A stretch of DNA of 64,000 bases from Phytoseiulus persimilis (lineage: Eukaryota; Arthropoda; Arachnida; Mesostigmata; Phytoseiidae), in assembly GCA_037576195.1 (NCBI GenBank), contig CM075104.1, forward strand, positions 23,452,211 to 23,516,210, given 5' to 3'. Positions 36,721 through 49,180 of the stretch are shown here, piece after piece. The notes under the pieces were generated by a model, which saw only the letters and a list, made by a program, of their open reading frames with translations, did no database searches and was not told the origin of the DNA. The position numbers were made by a program, and so were the translations under genes. How positions within the stretch are numbered: position 1 is the first letter of the stretch; each line of letters opens with the position of its first letter.

Positions 36721-39700
36721 ATGTCGGACTCTGCGGAGGGCTCGAAAGCCAGCCTTCCTGTGAGTACCAAAGTATTCCAACAGAATCATCTGGACAAAAA
36801 TGGAATGAGCGAATGATATGCTCTTCATATTCCAACTATCGATTTTCAAGTTCAACAAGTTAATCCGAATCTTTGTTCTCATCATTTCTCAGCTAGAAGA
36901 GCAGAACCGCGAGGAGCTACTGAAACACTGCAAGCGTCAAGTTCTGCTCCTCCAGAAGACAAAGGCGAAGCTCGACGGTACGAATCTTGATTCCGTCGGA
37001 CTGCTAACGGGGTAGATACGCACAGGACACTATAGTTATCAAGTGACAAGTTGCCGTAATCACACGAAATGCAGGCTTGCATGGCGACATAGCTCGGTAT
37101 CACAGGAGTTCGACCCAATCACACTTCGGACCAGCATGATTGCGCTCGTGGGAGTACCGTTTGATGCTTTTCGAAAGATTCGAGCTTTTGAGCGAGGAGG
37201 TGGCTCTTCTAGTTGTCCGAAGACCAACAATCCTAGAAGCTAATCCTTATTATTAGAGCCTGGGAGCTTGTGTGATTGTGATATTGCAATGGATCAATTC
37301 CGGGTGATTGTTGGAATAATTTCGAAAGTCCACCGAAAGTCCACCGAAAGTTCTCCACTTGTTATACAAGGGTCGTAAAGACTGAGATCATGCGACTCGC
37401 TGAGATTTGTGACTGGGTCGTTGGCCGGCCGCTAGTTGCAACGCTAGCGTTATCTTCATTACCTGGCCTCCCGTGCGGCAAAATTTAATCGGTGTTCCAA
37501 ACGCTAATTCCATCAGACGCTCGTCGCTCAGAAGTCTGTTTCCATTCTTCGGCAGAAGGGTATTAATTGTTCAGTAGAGCTCTATCGTGACTGACTTGGG
37601 TTCGTCCCTTTTTCTTTTTAGATGTTGAAGAGGGTACGTCTAAGGCTGCATTCGGTTCCATTTTCGGAATTGATAAATTCTGAGCGATAGAGGGTTACGG
37701 ATGTCCCAAGGTAGTACTGACTGAACTGATATATTTCCGTCGCTACAGAGCACAAGAGAGAGCGCGCGGAAGCAGAGTCTGAGCTCAAAGCAAAACTTGA
37801 AGAACTTTCAAGTCGGAATGGAGCTCTCCAATCTCAGCTCGAAGAAGAGGCCAGAGCCCGAACCGGGTTGGAAGACAAGATAAAGGTTAGGGATGTCTGT
37901 GCCTTTATTTTCCCGGAACAGTAAGATAGCGTCCTTCGAGAACTTGATCAGGAGGAAAATCAGATGTTCCTAACGCGTGCCTCACTGCAGGACCTGGAAT
38001 CCGAGAAAAGTCAACTGGAGGAAACAGTCCGGCAAGTGCAAGCGAACTCAGCGAATCTCAACGATTTCAACGAAGCCACGAACGAATTGAATTTGCTGAG
38101 AGAGGAGAAGCGAGGGCTATTGGGACAGCTCGACTCGCTGGAAAGCAGTCGGGATACAGCGTTGGAGCTTGAGAAACAGATGGCTAAGGTTCGAACTCAA
38201 CGACCCGTCACAACCTCATCCCGTCGGTTGTGAATTCTCCATTTCTTATTGATGTCTCTGATCATCCATGAATGAGCCTGCTTTCCTCTCGGCACAGGTA
38301 CTCGACTCAAATAAAGAACTGACCTCGCAGCTGAGGGAGGCGAACGAGAAATCCGCGAATTTCGAAGCGGAACTGAACAGCCGACACGATGAAGCTGAAC
38401 GCAACCTTCGAGAGCTCCAAGAGAAGATGAAACAGGCAGAATTGCAGTTACAAAACGTAAGACCTCATTAATCACAATCAGAGCTCTCACCCCTTGAAAC
38501 TGTCATGGCCGCGGGAACTCGTCACGCTGATTCGTCAACACCCAACGTGTGGGCTGATATTTGCAGTTGGAAGCGGAGAGACGGGAGTTCCAATCAAATG
38601 AACGGAAAATGCAGTGTCGCATCGAAGCTCTTGAGAGCAACGAGAAAACTCTAACTGCAAACCACGACAACGATCAAGCTCACATCTTCCAGTTGAGTGA
38701 CAGTCTAGAAAAGAGCTCGCAGGAGGAAATTCTGGCGAAAAATGAGTGAGTCATTTCCCGAAAATCTTCCCACAGGTCCCACGGAGCATTTTATTCATTC
38801 GAACTACCATGGAGTCGGAGAGGACTCATCTATCTTCAGAGATCTCACTTTTTCTTCTCATCCCTCGATACAGGCTTCACAAGGTGAAATCTCAGCTCAG
38901 AAAAACAGTTTCATTGCTCGCGAAGGGCTTGAAAGTCATCTATGAAACGCCAGTGAACCAAGTAGAGCGGTTCATTTATCTGAGTTCGGACATCACCGAG
39001 GAGATACTGCAGCTCAATCCGCCAGAGGATCCTAGCGAGGGCCTGGACAAATTCAAAGAACTCATCAAGCCGAAACTGCAGGGCTTCTTCCGGAACGCAG
39101 ACCGCTGGCGGACTTTTGAGCAAGAGAAGCAGCAGTTGGTCAGCAAGCTCAACGAAGCTACCGAGCGCGTGAGTCGATTCCTCTCCTTCCAGGAACCTGC
39201 CCTCACAGATCAGGACCTGCTTTTCTGCCCCTCCCTCTACGAGGAAATATGGAAAGTAATTCCTGTTTCTCATTGCTCAGGCCGAAACTCTCGGAGCCAC
39301 ATTGGAGGTGGAGAAAGAGAAACGCGAAGAGTCAGAGCGGAAACATCTGGAACAGCTCGAAGAATGCGAGATACTCAAGTCAACGACGACTGCCCTCACG
39401 AATCAGTTAGAACAGACTCAGCTCAAGCTAGAACAGATGATGAACTCGCAAACGGAAGCTAATTCTACCGACGACGATAAGAACTCGTCGGATGAGGCGA
39501 GAACCGAAAGCCAACTGCTCGCCCTCAGGGAAAGAATAACCGCTCTGGAATCAGATCTCGAGAATCAAAAATTCAGTCGTGAAGAAGCACAGCGGACAGC
39601 TGAGTCCAACCTGTCTTCTTTGAACGGTCTCCGACAGACCGTCTCCGCGAGGGAAGCTGATGTCGAACGTCTCGAGAGCGAATTAACCCAAATGAGATCC

Positions 39701-42700
39701 CAAATGAACAAACTCGAGGAGTCGCAGGTAAATCATCCTCCCCGCCTCCGTCGTTGAAGCAGTTGTTCTTCTCCCCTTCTTTAACTTAGGGACTTCCTAC
39801 TGGTACGAGGAACGCCAACTCCTTGATCCAATCCCTCCGCCGTCTTTCAGGAGGAGAAGCATCGTCTTATTGAATCGTTGCACTCCACAATCGATGACTT
39901 GGTGGAGCGCAGCAATCGGTGAGTAACCCGAGGGAGGTCGCGGAGGCGTGATTCGGAAGAAGAGAAGAGCGGATCGATCGACTCGCAGCCGTTATTGCGC
40001 ACTTCTTGCGTTCCCTGAGCCTAAGCAGAAGTTCCCATTCCAGGGATGTGTTCTCCCATCCAGATGACGGCTGCAGCGTTTCCTGTAAACTCCTTCGATT
40101 GAGTGAGCAACTGGCGAACGACTTCGAGAAACATGCAGATGTAGAGCGGCAAATGCAAGACATGAAACCTTCCGAGGATTCCGTGGAAACGTGAGGAAAT
40201 CCTCTCCAAACGGGAACTCTTCATGATTTCTCCCCTCATGGAACATGGATCAAGATCCTCTTCCGCTTCGCAGGTGGCTTCGAGAACTTCTCCGACTCCT
40301 CATCGCACATATCAGAGCTTCCGCTACGCGCGCTGATGCGCCGGTACTTGAAACAATTGCACCAGTTGGGACAGAAGCCTCGGGCAACGATGCGTTGCTA
40401 AAAGAAAGAGACGAAAAAATCGTCAAATTGAAGAACCTGCTCGTCAAGATCAAGAAAGAACTCGTCGAGGTCAAGACGAAACAACCGCTGTTGGCCAGCA
40501 ATATGCAAGTGAGTGCACCATCGCGCAACTACCTCTACACCTCTGTCCGGGCGACAGACCTCGCAGCCGATTGAGTGCCGCTCAATGAACTTACAGTTTG
40601 ACTGCAACTGTTGTTCTCTCGCAGAGCCTACAGACCGAGTATGACAAAGCCGTTGACAGTCTGGAAGCAGAGAAGAACACTGGGAAAGAGTTGCAGAAGA
40701 AAATTGCTCAAACCATGGAGAGAATCGCCGACATGGAATTGCAACTATCCCAAGTCAATGACGAGAAGCGTCAGCTCCTAGCTGAGGTGAATCGATGTTA
40801 CTCATTGCCCCGTGCCGAGCGGTATCGTCGAGGATTCATACTTTGACGAGAACCACGGAACTCCTCGTTAACGATCGTATTCTCTCCCTCACAGATTGAG
40901 CGGCTGCAGAACGGAATGCATGAGGCTGGAGCGGTCAAAGCCGAAGCTGAAGCGCAAGTTCTCGTCGTCCAAAATGAGCTGGAGAAGAGCAGACAAGAGG
41001 TGGACCGTCTGCGAGATGAGCTCAGTCGACACATCCAACAGGCGACCACTTTGCAAGTAGAGGTAAATGCGTGGTCCGCCCGAGATCTTCGATATCCTCG
41101 GTGGGATCCCAGCTTTCCGTACCAGATATCACCGCTCTCTGTAGATTTCAGCGCTGCAACATCGAGCGGAGAAAACACAGAACGCTATCGACGAAGGAGT
41201 GCAACTAGCAAATCGCAACAAACAGTTGGAAGAGGAGGCGAAACTCGCCAAAGAATCCATCGAAAAACTAGTGATCGAGAAAGCGCAATGCGAAGTACGT
41301 TGCAACGAGATCTTAACCCGCGCGGCCGATGCCGACGAGCTGACCAGGGCGCGTGAACGTCTCGAGAACGAACTAGAGGATACCAGCAATAAACTGGTGG
41401 ATGCCGCGCGACAAATTGAAGCATTGGAAGCTTCATTGAGATCCACTGAGGCAGAGCTACACCATAAAGAGGAGAACCTGAGTGAAATCCGCCTCCGCGA
41501 ATCCGAGCTGCTCCGAGAGATACACGATCTTCAGGAACATCTTCAGACGCAGAAGGATTCGCAATCGCGGAGGATACGCACTCTCGAGGGCAAGGTCAAT
41601 TCTCTGAAGAAAGACCACGACAACGTCGTGCTCGAGCTCCAGGAAACGAAGAAACAGTTCGAAACTTACAAATTGAAAGTCCACTCGATGATGAAAACGG
41701 TAAGAAACGAGATATCGCTCCGTGAGGAATCTCAGGTACTTTCAGGATCGAGCGTCCCATCACATCCCGAAACTGTTTCATTCCTCTCGATTCCAGAAGA
41801 AAGAAACTCCAGAGAAGAAGGCGGAGCCTGTCGAGTCGACTGAAATCCAGGATCTCAAGGTGAGCGGTTTCGAGGTGTCGAAACAAAGTCAATAAGCTCA
41901 GCCAACCGCACAAGCTTGCCTTGAAGAATCTTCCTGAGAGCTGAAGAGCTATTCATTCGTTCATTCATTCAATAATCCGTTTGCAGTCCACCATCGAGAA
42001 CCTTACTCGAGAGCTCCAGTCGTCGAAATCGGACTTGGAAGCGTCGCAACGAGAAGCAGAAAAATTACGCGCAGCCTACGAAGCTTCATGCACTGATCTC
42101 AAGGCGCATACAGAAAGGAGCAGGATTACTTTATCAAACGCCATAGAAAATGAGAGGAAGGCTTTAAGAGAGGAACTGGAATTTTCACACAAGGAGGAAG
42201 TCGACGCAATATTAACCCGCCACCGGCAGGAGCTTGAGAGACGGGAGACGGCGCACAATAATCTGGTCGAAATTCTCGAGGAGAAACTCGTGGAGGCTCG
42301 ATCAAATCTCGAAGCACTGCAAGAAAGTCGGAGGAGTCGCGACGCATCGCATTCGCCTGTGATAAGCAGCAGCTGTAACACCCTGAGCAACAACAACAAC
42401 AACAACAACAACGGTATGCGGCTTTTCGTCTCGTTGCATTGGAAATATAGAGCCGAGTCGCGGGAATAACTTTTCAACCTCCCCCCCTCCCTCCTCCTTT
42501 CAGACGTCTTCCTGGACACTCCAGTTCGCCAACCAGCTGAAGGTTCCGAGTCCACGGGGAGCGCGCCGAACCTCAGGAGTCTACCGTTCGAAGTGATTCC
42601 GTCCTCCGGCTTCCAGCCACTCGACAAGCTCCTGGAGCACCAAGACTTCCCCTCCTTTGAAACCTTCGAAACCATAACATCGAAACTCGAGGAAACCATG

Positions 42701-43000
42701 AAACGTACCGATCATTTCACGGAGCTCCTCAACGAGAGCGAGGTGAACAATCTCCGTTTGAGTGAACAAGTCCGGCTTCTCAAGGAAGAGGTCCGCCGGC
42801 TCGAGCGGAACAAAGAACGCGAGGAGCAGTTTGGAAATTTGGAATACCTGAAGAACGTGGTTCTGAAGTACCTAACCATGAAGTCCGAGAGGGAAAGGCT
42901 CGTTCCCGTGCTCGTGACCATGTTGAAACTGAGTCCTGACGAGAAGCGGGTCCTGCAGGAAGGGGATCAAGGCTGGGGTTTGCTTCCGAAATTCCTTTAG
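36721..43000 (+). CDS. GCC2: Golgin with C-terminal GRIP domain (GCC2/GCC185 type)
   Basis: GCC185 is a long coiled-coil tether of the trans-Golgi network that captures endosome-derived vesicles. Eighteen exons join in phase: 36721-36759, 36893-36977, 37622-37633, 37749-37885, 37991-38188, 38298-38456, 38567-38745, 38874-39168, 39281-39727, 39851-39918, 40044-40190, 40274-40508, 40625-40786, 40895-41062, 41145-41699, 41797-41859, 41987-42413 and 42504-43000, giving 1290 residues (human about 1,680). Exon 2 has the family's N-terminal helix (EELLKHCKRQVLLLQKTKAK). Most of the rest is heptad coiled coil. Near the end, LSEQVRLLKEEVRRLERNKE leads into the GRIP domain with NLEYLKNVVLKYL (Tyr near 1230, the residue that contacts ARL1-type GTPases), LVPVLVTMLKLSPDEK and a late GW. 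Exon 3 is only 12 nt. Exon 17 ends in an Asn run coded by CAA/AAC repeats. Exon 8 carries a less heptad-like insert. Confidence 0.94.
37323..37355 (+). repeat. Three 11-bp tandem units in GCC2 intron 2
   Basis: The unit CGAAAGTCCAC occurs twice perfectly and a third time with two changes. It lies inside the long second intron (36978-37621), just upstream of the 12-nt exon 3. Confidence 0.85.
42387..42412 (+). repeat. (CAA)n in GCC2 coding exon 17
   Basis: A run of CAA/AAC triplets encodes eight Asn directly before the exon 17 donor. Confidence 0.9.
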
Positions 43001-43071
43001 TCTCGGTCAACTCAGGGAGTCGCCTCCCGTGCTTCGTGTATATTGAGTAGATTGTCGTTTTTAGTCGGAAG

Positions 43072-43077
43072 AATAAA
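43072..43077 (+). terminator. Poly(A) signal of GCC2
   Basis: AATAAA lies 72 bp after the stop codon. Confidence 0.7.
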
Positions 43078-46000
43078 AGCGTTGTTAAACTGAGACAGCG
43101 GTTCCGTTGAGTCTTCGCAGACTTCCACGTGCTCTGGTTTCTATTTTTCTCGTCCGCGGGATCTAACGGGTTCCTCCTCTCGAATAGTAATTGCTCTCTA
43201 GATCGTTGCCTCTCTCGGTGAAGTTTTTACCAGGCAGCAGCTCCGAAGCGCCTCCAGAAGCAATGGCATGACAGTCTCGTTCTGTGTTGAAACAACAGTA
43301 GAAGAACAACAACTGAATAACTGCAGTTCCTAGGTCGTAACATCACCTGAGATGAGGACAGCGAGAATACGGGCGGTCGGACAGCTCGTGTCGAGGTTGG
43401 TGCGTCCCCAAAATATAGAGGGATGTCGAGCTGAGATGCCAACAGATGTTCCGTGGGCCCCTCAGCTCCCCCGCCCGCTCGTTCTTTGAGTGGCTCGTCG
43501 GTTCGGTTGTCCGCTCACCTCAGGGCCATCGCACCTGACAAATCTCTAAGGAACGAGCTGCGGCTGCCGCTGCCGCTACTTTACTCAAAAAGGAAAAACT
43601 CAGCGCGCACATCGGTCGGGTCAGACAGACGCCAACAAAGGCTCCCGCGATAGCGAGCAAAGCAATCAAACACTTTGTGGCAGCAGCGCCGCGCGTCGCA
43701 CCCGGTGGCAAACCCTACAGACGCCGCCATAATTGCCGTTCCAGTTTCGAATCACTCCGCGATAAACAGGGAGATTCGTCAAATCCGTCAGGAGCTTGAT
43801 CTCCTAAGCGCTGTTTTGTTTGAGTCTTGAGTGACTGATGAGAGTCGAACTCTACGCAGTTCGGTCGGAGGGAAGGCGGAGAAACGATCCGAAACTCGGT
43901 GAGACTCTCAACCGCGAACGGCTTTAGCTTGTCAATGTGTTTTATGACTGGCTCTAACTACGCGAGAATCGAGATCTGTTTTTCGTCCCCCTCATTCTAA
44001 TTCAGAAGTCAAAGAAAATTAACGACCGAGGAGAACGCCTGAAAGCCAACACAGTTAGAGAACACTGGATGTTATTTATGTATCCGATGCGAAGGCCCTA
44101 CCGTCGCTTCTCTGCAGTGTCGCGACGTTAATATCGCCGCTCAGAAAATCGAATCAGGTCATTTAGGATAAACGTCGAGTTTCATCCGATCTCTGGAACC
44201 GCGAGGGAAGCTCCTGTCCGACCAATCTTTTTAGAAGAGCCACTTTGGGCGATAAGTCACAACATGCCCGAGACAGTGCGCGGCTCGAGCCGCTTTCGGG
44301 TGCGTATAGATCGGTCCAGTTGAGTCATCGCCATGCTCGGTCGTAAAATCTGAGCGAGCGCCCGCGTTGCCCAATCATGAAGACATCAAGGAGCTGTGAG
44401 AGCCCGCAATTATTCAGCCGCAGAGCGGGGCACAAAACCCTGGATCGCGGAGCTTCAAAAGCCCTGCTTGCGTTGCAAGGTCGCGAGAGAATACTATGAA
44501 CATCTGAACACTTTGAACACGCGGGAAACAGTTCGAAATTCCCCATCTGACTCCAGAAATCGCTCCCTCAGGTCTCGCTCGAAGCGCCAGCAAGTGTGAA
44601 TGGTAACAAATGCTCAGTTCCATTATTTTTTGATATATACCGGCCCGGCAGCTGCCGACGGAATCTGATATTTTACAAAGGCTCCAATTATTGCGATCAG
44701 CCTCTTCGTGTCAAACCATCCATAACCTGTCCTCGAGTTTCCGATACGGAAACTCGGCACTGGAGCTAGATCTGTATCACCTGGAGTGACTGAATGCTGA
44801 TACATGCCAACATTTACGAACAGCGGAAACGCAGCTTTCGAGTTACCTCACTGTGTTCGCGCAGATAATGCCTCGCTGGAAACGAATTCGGCTCCACTAG
44901 ATTCATTTCGAGACTGACAGCACTGTCTGCTAGTCTGTCATCTCTTATGGATACTACACGAAAATTGCGTTCGAGGATAGCGATGATTCATGCGCCCTTG
45001 TGACCCACATTACTAACCGTCTGAGTGTCAGACGAACCACTGCTCGAATGCAGAAGTGGTTTTTAGGCGAAATAAACGGAATCCGCGGGATGAATTCCTG
45101 TCCTCTGAGATCATGGCTTCGAAAGCTAAACGTGAACACCGAAACGAGCTAACAGCGAACGAAGTAGGAAAGCATTATGATTGCCTCTGACAATCGCTGT
45201 CCACTTGTGGGCGGTACATAGGAGGCGCTTTTGGGTCATTCACCCCAGCGCTCGGGAGCTTGCGAAGGAACATGCTTGAGATAGGATTCGATATTTTCCG
45301 TGAACTGAACATGTGATCGAGTCTCGAGAGGAAAAAAAATAGAGTCCTCATCTATTTACATGCGACCAGAACTTCGAGCGGAGATAGAGCAGTGTGGGGA
45401 TAGCAGGGCTAATACTCCTATGTACACACAGATTCGAGCCTGTGACGTGTAGCATGGACAGAGAAGCATGTCCGATATGAATCGATTCGCCTCGTGGGAG
45501 ATGTTTCTAGGATGTTACACATCTCTACATCCTCTGAACAAATTCCGTGCGTTTCTGAGAGCGTCTCGGATTGGTTTGGGCATGAATTCTATTTGTACCT
45601 TTCGGGAAAATGGGATGCAATCATACTGAATTCCTATCATTCGAGTTCCATGATATGGGATTTCCGTGGACATCATTTTATCTCCCTCTTCTCAACAGTG
45701 GGATGTGGCATTGCAGAGCGGAACCTGCGCAGGTGCAGACGGCTGACAGAATGAGATGATTCCTGAAAAACCAATGATTCGGTCCTGACTATGAACTCAG
45801 ATCGGCCGGAACCAATTCAGAAAGTTTCGACAGCAATTTCCCTCGATGACATGCGGTGTGGAGTTTCCGATATACCTGGTGCTTGAGTCTTCGGTTTCTC
45901 GCGTTGCTCTCTGGCACCCGGAACGCGACTCATCGGTGACTCCATCGGTCACGATACCGTTACATCGAGAGCCCAACCACTCCCACCCAATGCCGCAGAT

Positions 46001-47280
46001 ATAGGACCTTTTTTCCGTTTTTTTTTTCCCTCAAAAAAATGCGTCAGTCTGACGAGTTCGCTATCTGATGAGCTCGTTTCCTCACGAGTTAGTTATCCAA
46101 TTGTTTCATTATCCGATAAATTCATTATCTGATGCGTTTTTCACGGAGGAGATCGAAAAAGGGCTCGTTATCTGCGGGATTCTAGGGTACGTCAATCCAT
46201 CACCGTATTCTCATGGAATGAATCTCATGCAGCTGGTTCCTCGCACTCAATGATATATGTTGCATTTCAGAGGGGGCTGACTTCCTCCTCTCCTCCTCGA
46301 AAGCGATGGATGAGTTGTGAAAACTTCCCTATTGATTCATCTGAGGGCAACTTCTCGTACTAACCTCCTAGACAGCAATGCAAGATGCTAGAACCTCGCC
46401 AGCCTCATCCTGCGTACGCCGCTGGACTCGCTACCATCGTTACTCCATAAGCACAGTGAGCGATTCCGACAGACTGTTTTCTCTCACACCTTCGGTCCCG
46501 ATCACAAATCCGTGAAATATATGAACTTACCAAGTGTCAAAATCGACTAGTTTGAAGACTCAGGGGAGGATCATAGCTTCTGGTTCTCAGATTCGATAAT
46601 TTTCTATGTATCGTATGTTCTATGGATGACTATCACATTTTTGCTCGCAACAATCGCTCAGAGTCAAGTTTGTCGTGCTCCTTGAACCCACCTGATGGAT
46701 ATGCCGACGATGATGAGTAGGAACTGGGCAACCGATCGTTTTGATCCTATATTTGGCAACCGTCGGGGTGAAGCTAAGCTATACATTGAAATCGAGATCA
46801 ATTATTATTGTTTGAGAGACATGTATTCCGGGCTCATCGGCGTCGGGATTTAATTGAATCGCTCTCGACTCAGCCTTGTGTTCCGTGTTGCAGCCACAGA
46901 TTTTGGAAACGTCGGTCTCTGCAAACGTGGCTCCTTATGCAGCAACTTGAAGCCAAAGTGTCTGGCTACCTCAACGTACCCTCAGTTCATCCTATATTCG
47001 CACAATTCTACACAGTTCTGAGAGAGACTGGATAAATAGGATGAACGATGAACTGTAAGAATCTTAAATCTATCGCAGCTTTTCACATTTCCCAAAGTCT
47101 CTTTCCCGCCCTACGCGATCGGGCCACCCTGCGCTCCTCTCTATCGGGGTGGTCGAAAGGGTCCTCGACATCTCGAATCCTCTCAGCCAGGGGCGAGCAG
47201 GTTTACTCACCTCCCATACAGAAATCCAAGCATTTTCCAGAGACTTCAGTAGGGTCGCATCGTACCGATAAAGAACATGG
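43078..47280. other. Stretch without an assigned gene
   Basis: No gene is recognised; frames are mostly under 90 codons. A T-rich/A-rich patch lies at about 46010-46037. It is followed by degenerate units of about 17 bp built on TTATCYGAT at about 46055-46140. This may be a decayed repeat. Confidence 0.5.
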
Positions 47281-47296
47281 AATCGAGGGTTATGCC

Positions 47297-47370
47297 TCAG
47301 ATGCCAGAAACTCAGATGCCAGAATCTCAGATGCCAGAAACTCAGATGCCAGAAACTCAGATGCCAGAAT
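47297..47370 (+). repeat. 15-bp minisatellite, left arm
   Basis: Five units of CTCAGATGCCAGAAA, the second ending AAT. Read on + they encode repeated N-S-D-A-R. Confidence 0.9.
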
Positions 47371-48073
47371 GAAACCCTCTCCCGATCCCGGATAGATCCC
47401 CGCTAGTTAGGCGGATTTGGGAGCAAAGCGTCTCCGACGTCTGCAACGAGCGCGAGTCATGCGGCAGACCCTTTGTACATATGGTACACGCTGCACCGCA
47501 CCCCCTGTGATTTATTGATGGTTTGCTGATGATGGCAACGAATGAATCATGATGAATGGATGGGACATTCGATGCATGTCTTCAATCTCGATCAGCGTGG
47601 ACGTTCGGGGACTCGAGCTCCGGGGAAATAGAAAAGCGATCACTCGCGCATTCCGAGCGGTCGCAGCCCCCTTCGCCGAAAGCTCGCTCGGCCTCAACTT
47701 GGATTTTGGGCCGCTAGCTCGGCGATTCCTCACTCAATGCACGGAGTTATGGGAGGAACTACCTTCCTTTCTACTCGTCGCTAGCGAATCATCACTGCCA
47801 GTGACGGAGAGAGTGTAGGATTGAGGCGGGTCCGTAGACCCGCAATGAGGACGTCGTTGAGTTTTCCACGTCGATCGACAATAATCACATGTCCGGGGTG
47901 GTTCCCAAGCTGATCCTGTTGGCCCAAGGAGGGTAACAGAGGTAGCCTGTGCTAAAACCTTTGGAGCTGTAGCTTTCCCCATCGAGCTCCCCGGTTCTGC
48001 CTAACTTCATTCGCGGCCTCCAATAACCCGCTGAATCAGCGGGGACTCATCCGCAGTCGGGGGAGTGTTTTAT

Positions 48074-48147
48074 TCTGGCATCTGAGTTTCTGGCATCTGA
48101 GTTTCTGGCATCTGAGAGTCTGGCATCTGAGTTTCTGGCATCTGAGG
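48074..48147 (-). repeat. 15-bp minisatellite, right arm (inverted)
   Basis: Five units of the same 15-mer on the minus strand, again with a variant second unit. Confidence 0.9.
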
Positions 48148-48739
48148 CTACGCCGAATCGAGATAGAGTCACACGGATTTGATCGCATGCGCAGCATTGT
48201 TGACACGCTGGGAGGATGGACCCTTGATGTTCTTCCGAGCTGCAGAAAATTCGACAATCGCTCGATTCTCTGTTCGATCTGGTTGTGAGCTGAATAAGGC
48301 TGGAAAAGGATATTACGCGCAGGTCATTCTTCAAGATCATGCGTATCGTACCCCTGTCTACCAGGAGGCGTTCTCCGAGGATTTTCGCAGAAGGAACCAT
48401 CAGAAAACCGACCTCGCGTTCGTAGAGAACGTATATTCCGAAAAGCTTCGACGTGACTGTATGATACGTCTTCCAGGGCGCTGGACATGCCAATGGATTT
48501 GGGCACGCTGACACCTGATTACTGGGGCACGAAATTTCATGATTTTTTTCGAAATTATTCCATTGATTGCATGAGATCAATCGATTGCGATGCGGGGATA
48601 ATTCCGAAAAAGTGCATGAAATTCCGTGCCCTACACATCACTCATACACATTGCACATGCTATACCGACCCCTTCTTCCTGCGCTCCGCACATCGCATCC
48701 CTTCCCCAAGCTGACCTTGTGGGTTCTCCCTCCGACTAG

Positions 48740-49180
48740 CGGGCGATCCTGGACATCAAAGAACTCATCGCATGGAAGATGATGCTCCACCGAAAGCTGG
48801 ATCCAATTGACAATTATTTTTCCTCAGAATGCAACCATCATCACAGCTTTAGAGATCGGCCGATTCCCGCCGCTGAATTTTTCCCAGATCTCGATGCTCA
48901 TGCTCTTGCCATCATGAGCTTGAGTCACCTTCCAGGCTTTTATGCCGCTGTATATCCCAGAACACCGCTAGCTCATGCGCAGTTCGTGGTGAACATCAGA
49001 AGCAATGACTCGGCAAACCTGCCATTGGCGAACGTCTCTTTCTCGTCACCATCTGGCATCAAAACTGCTCGCGAGTCGTACGGAAAAGTCCTAGACTCAC
49101 TTCCCGCTTCTCCTGGAGATATTGTTGGAATTGGCACGGGAGCATTCACTGGTGCATGGGAATCCCAATTAAAGTCCTAG
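48740..49180 (+). other. Unassigned open frame, possible terminal exon
   Basis: After an acceptor-like GACTAG a single frame stays open for 146 codons to TAG. No long frame exists opposite it on the minus strand, unlike most frames in this window. Codons follow a coding-like pattern. The product would be soluble, with a His-rich patch and no domain I know. No upstream exon was linked. Confidence 0.25.

Larger units (their letters stand above)
47281..48158. mobile_element. Foldback-like element with inverted minisatellite arms
   Basis: Two arms of about 145 bp (about 47281-47430 and 48010-48158) are inverted copies of each other. Each includes a five-unit 15-bp array plus at least 50 bp of diverged flank continuing inward (GAAACCCTCTCCCG versus AAAACACTCCCCCG, then CCCCGCT and so on). 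The variant second unit is shared by both arms, so they arose by inverted duplication, not by independent growth. About 580 bp lies between them and encodes nothing I recognise. Long inverted arms with internal subrepeats are typical of foldback (FB)-type non-autonomous DNA transposons. I could not identify target-site duplications. A local inverted duplication is the alternative. Confidence 0.5.

Noticed and set aside
42076-42699. 207-codon minus frame
   Set aside because: Antisense shadow of GCC2 exons 17-18.
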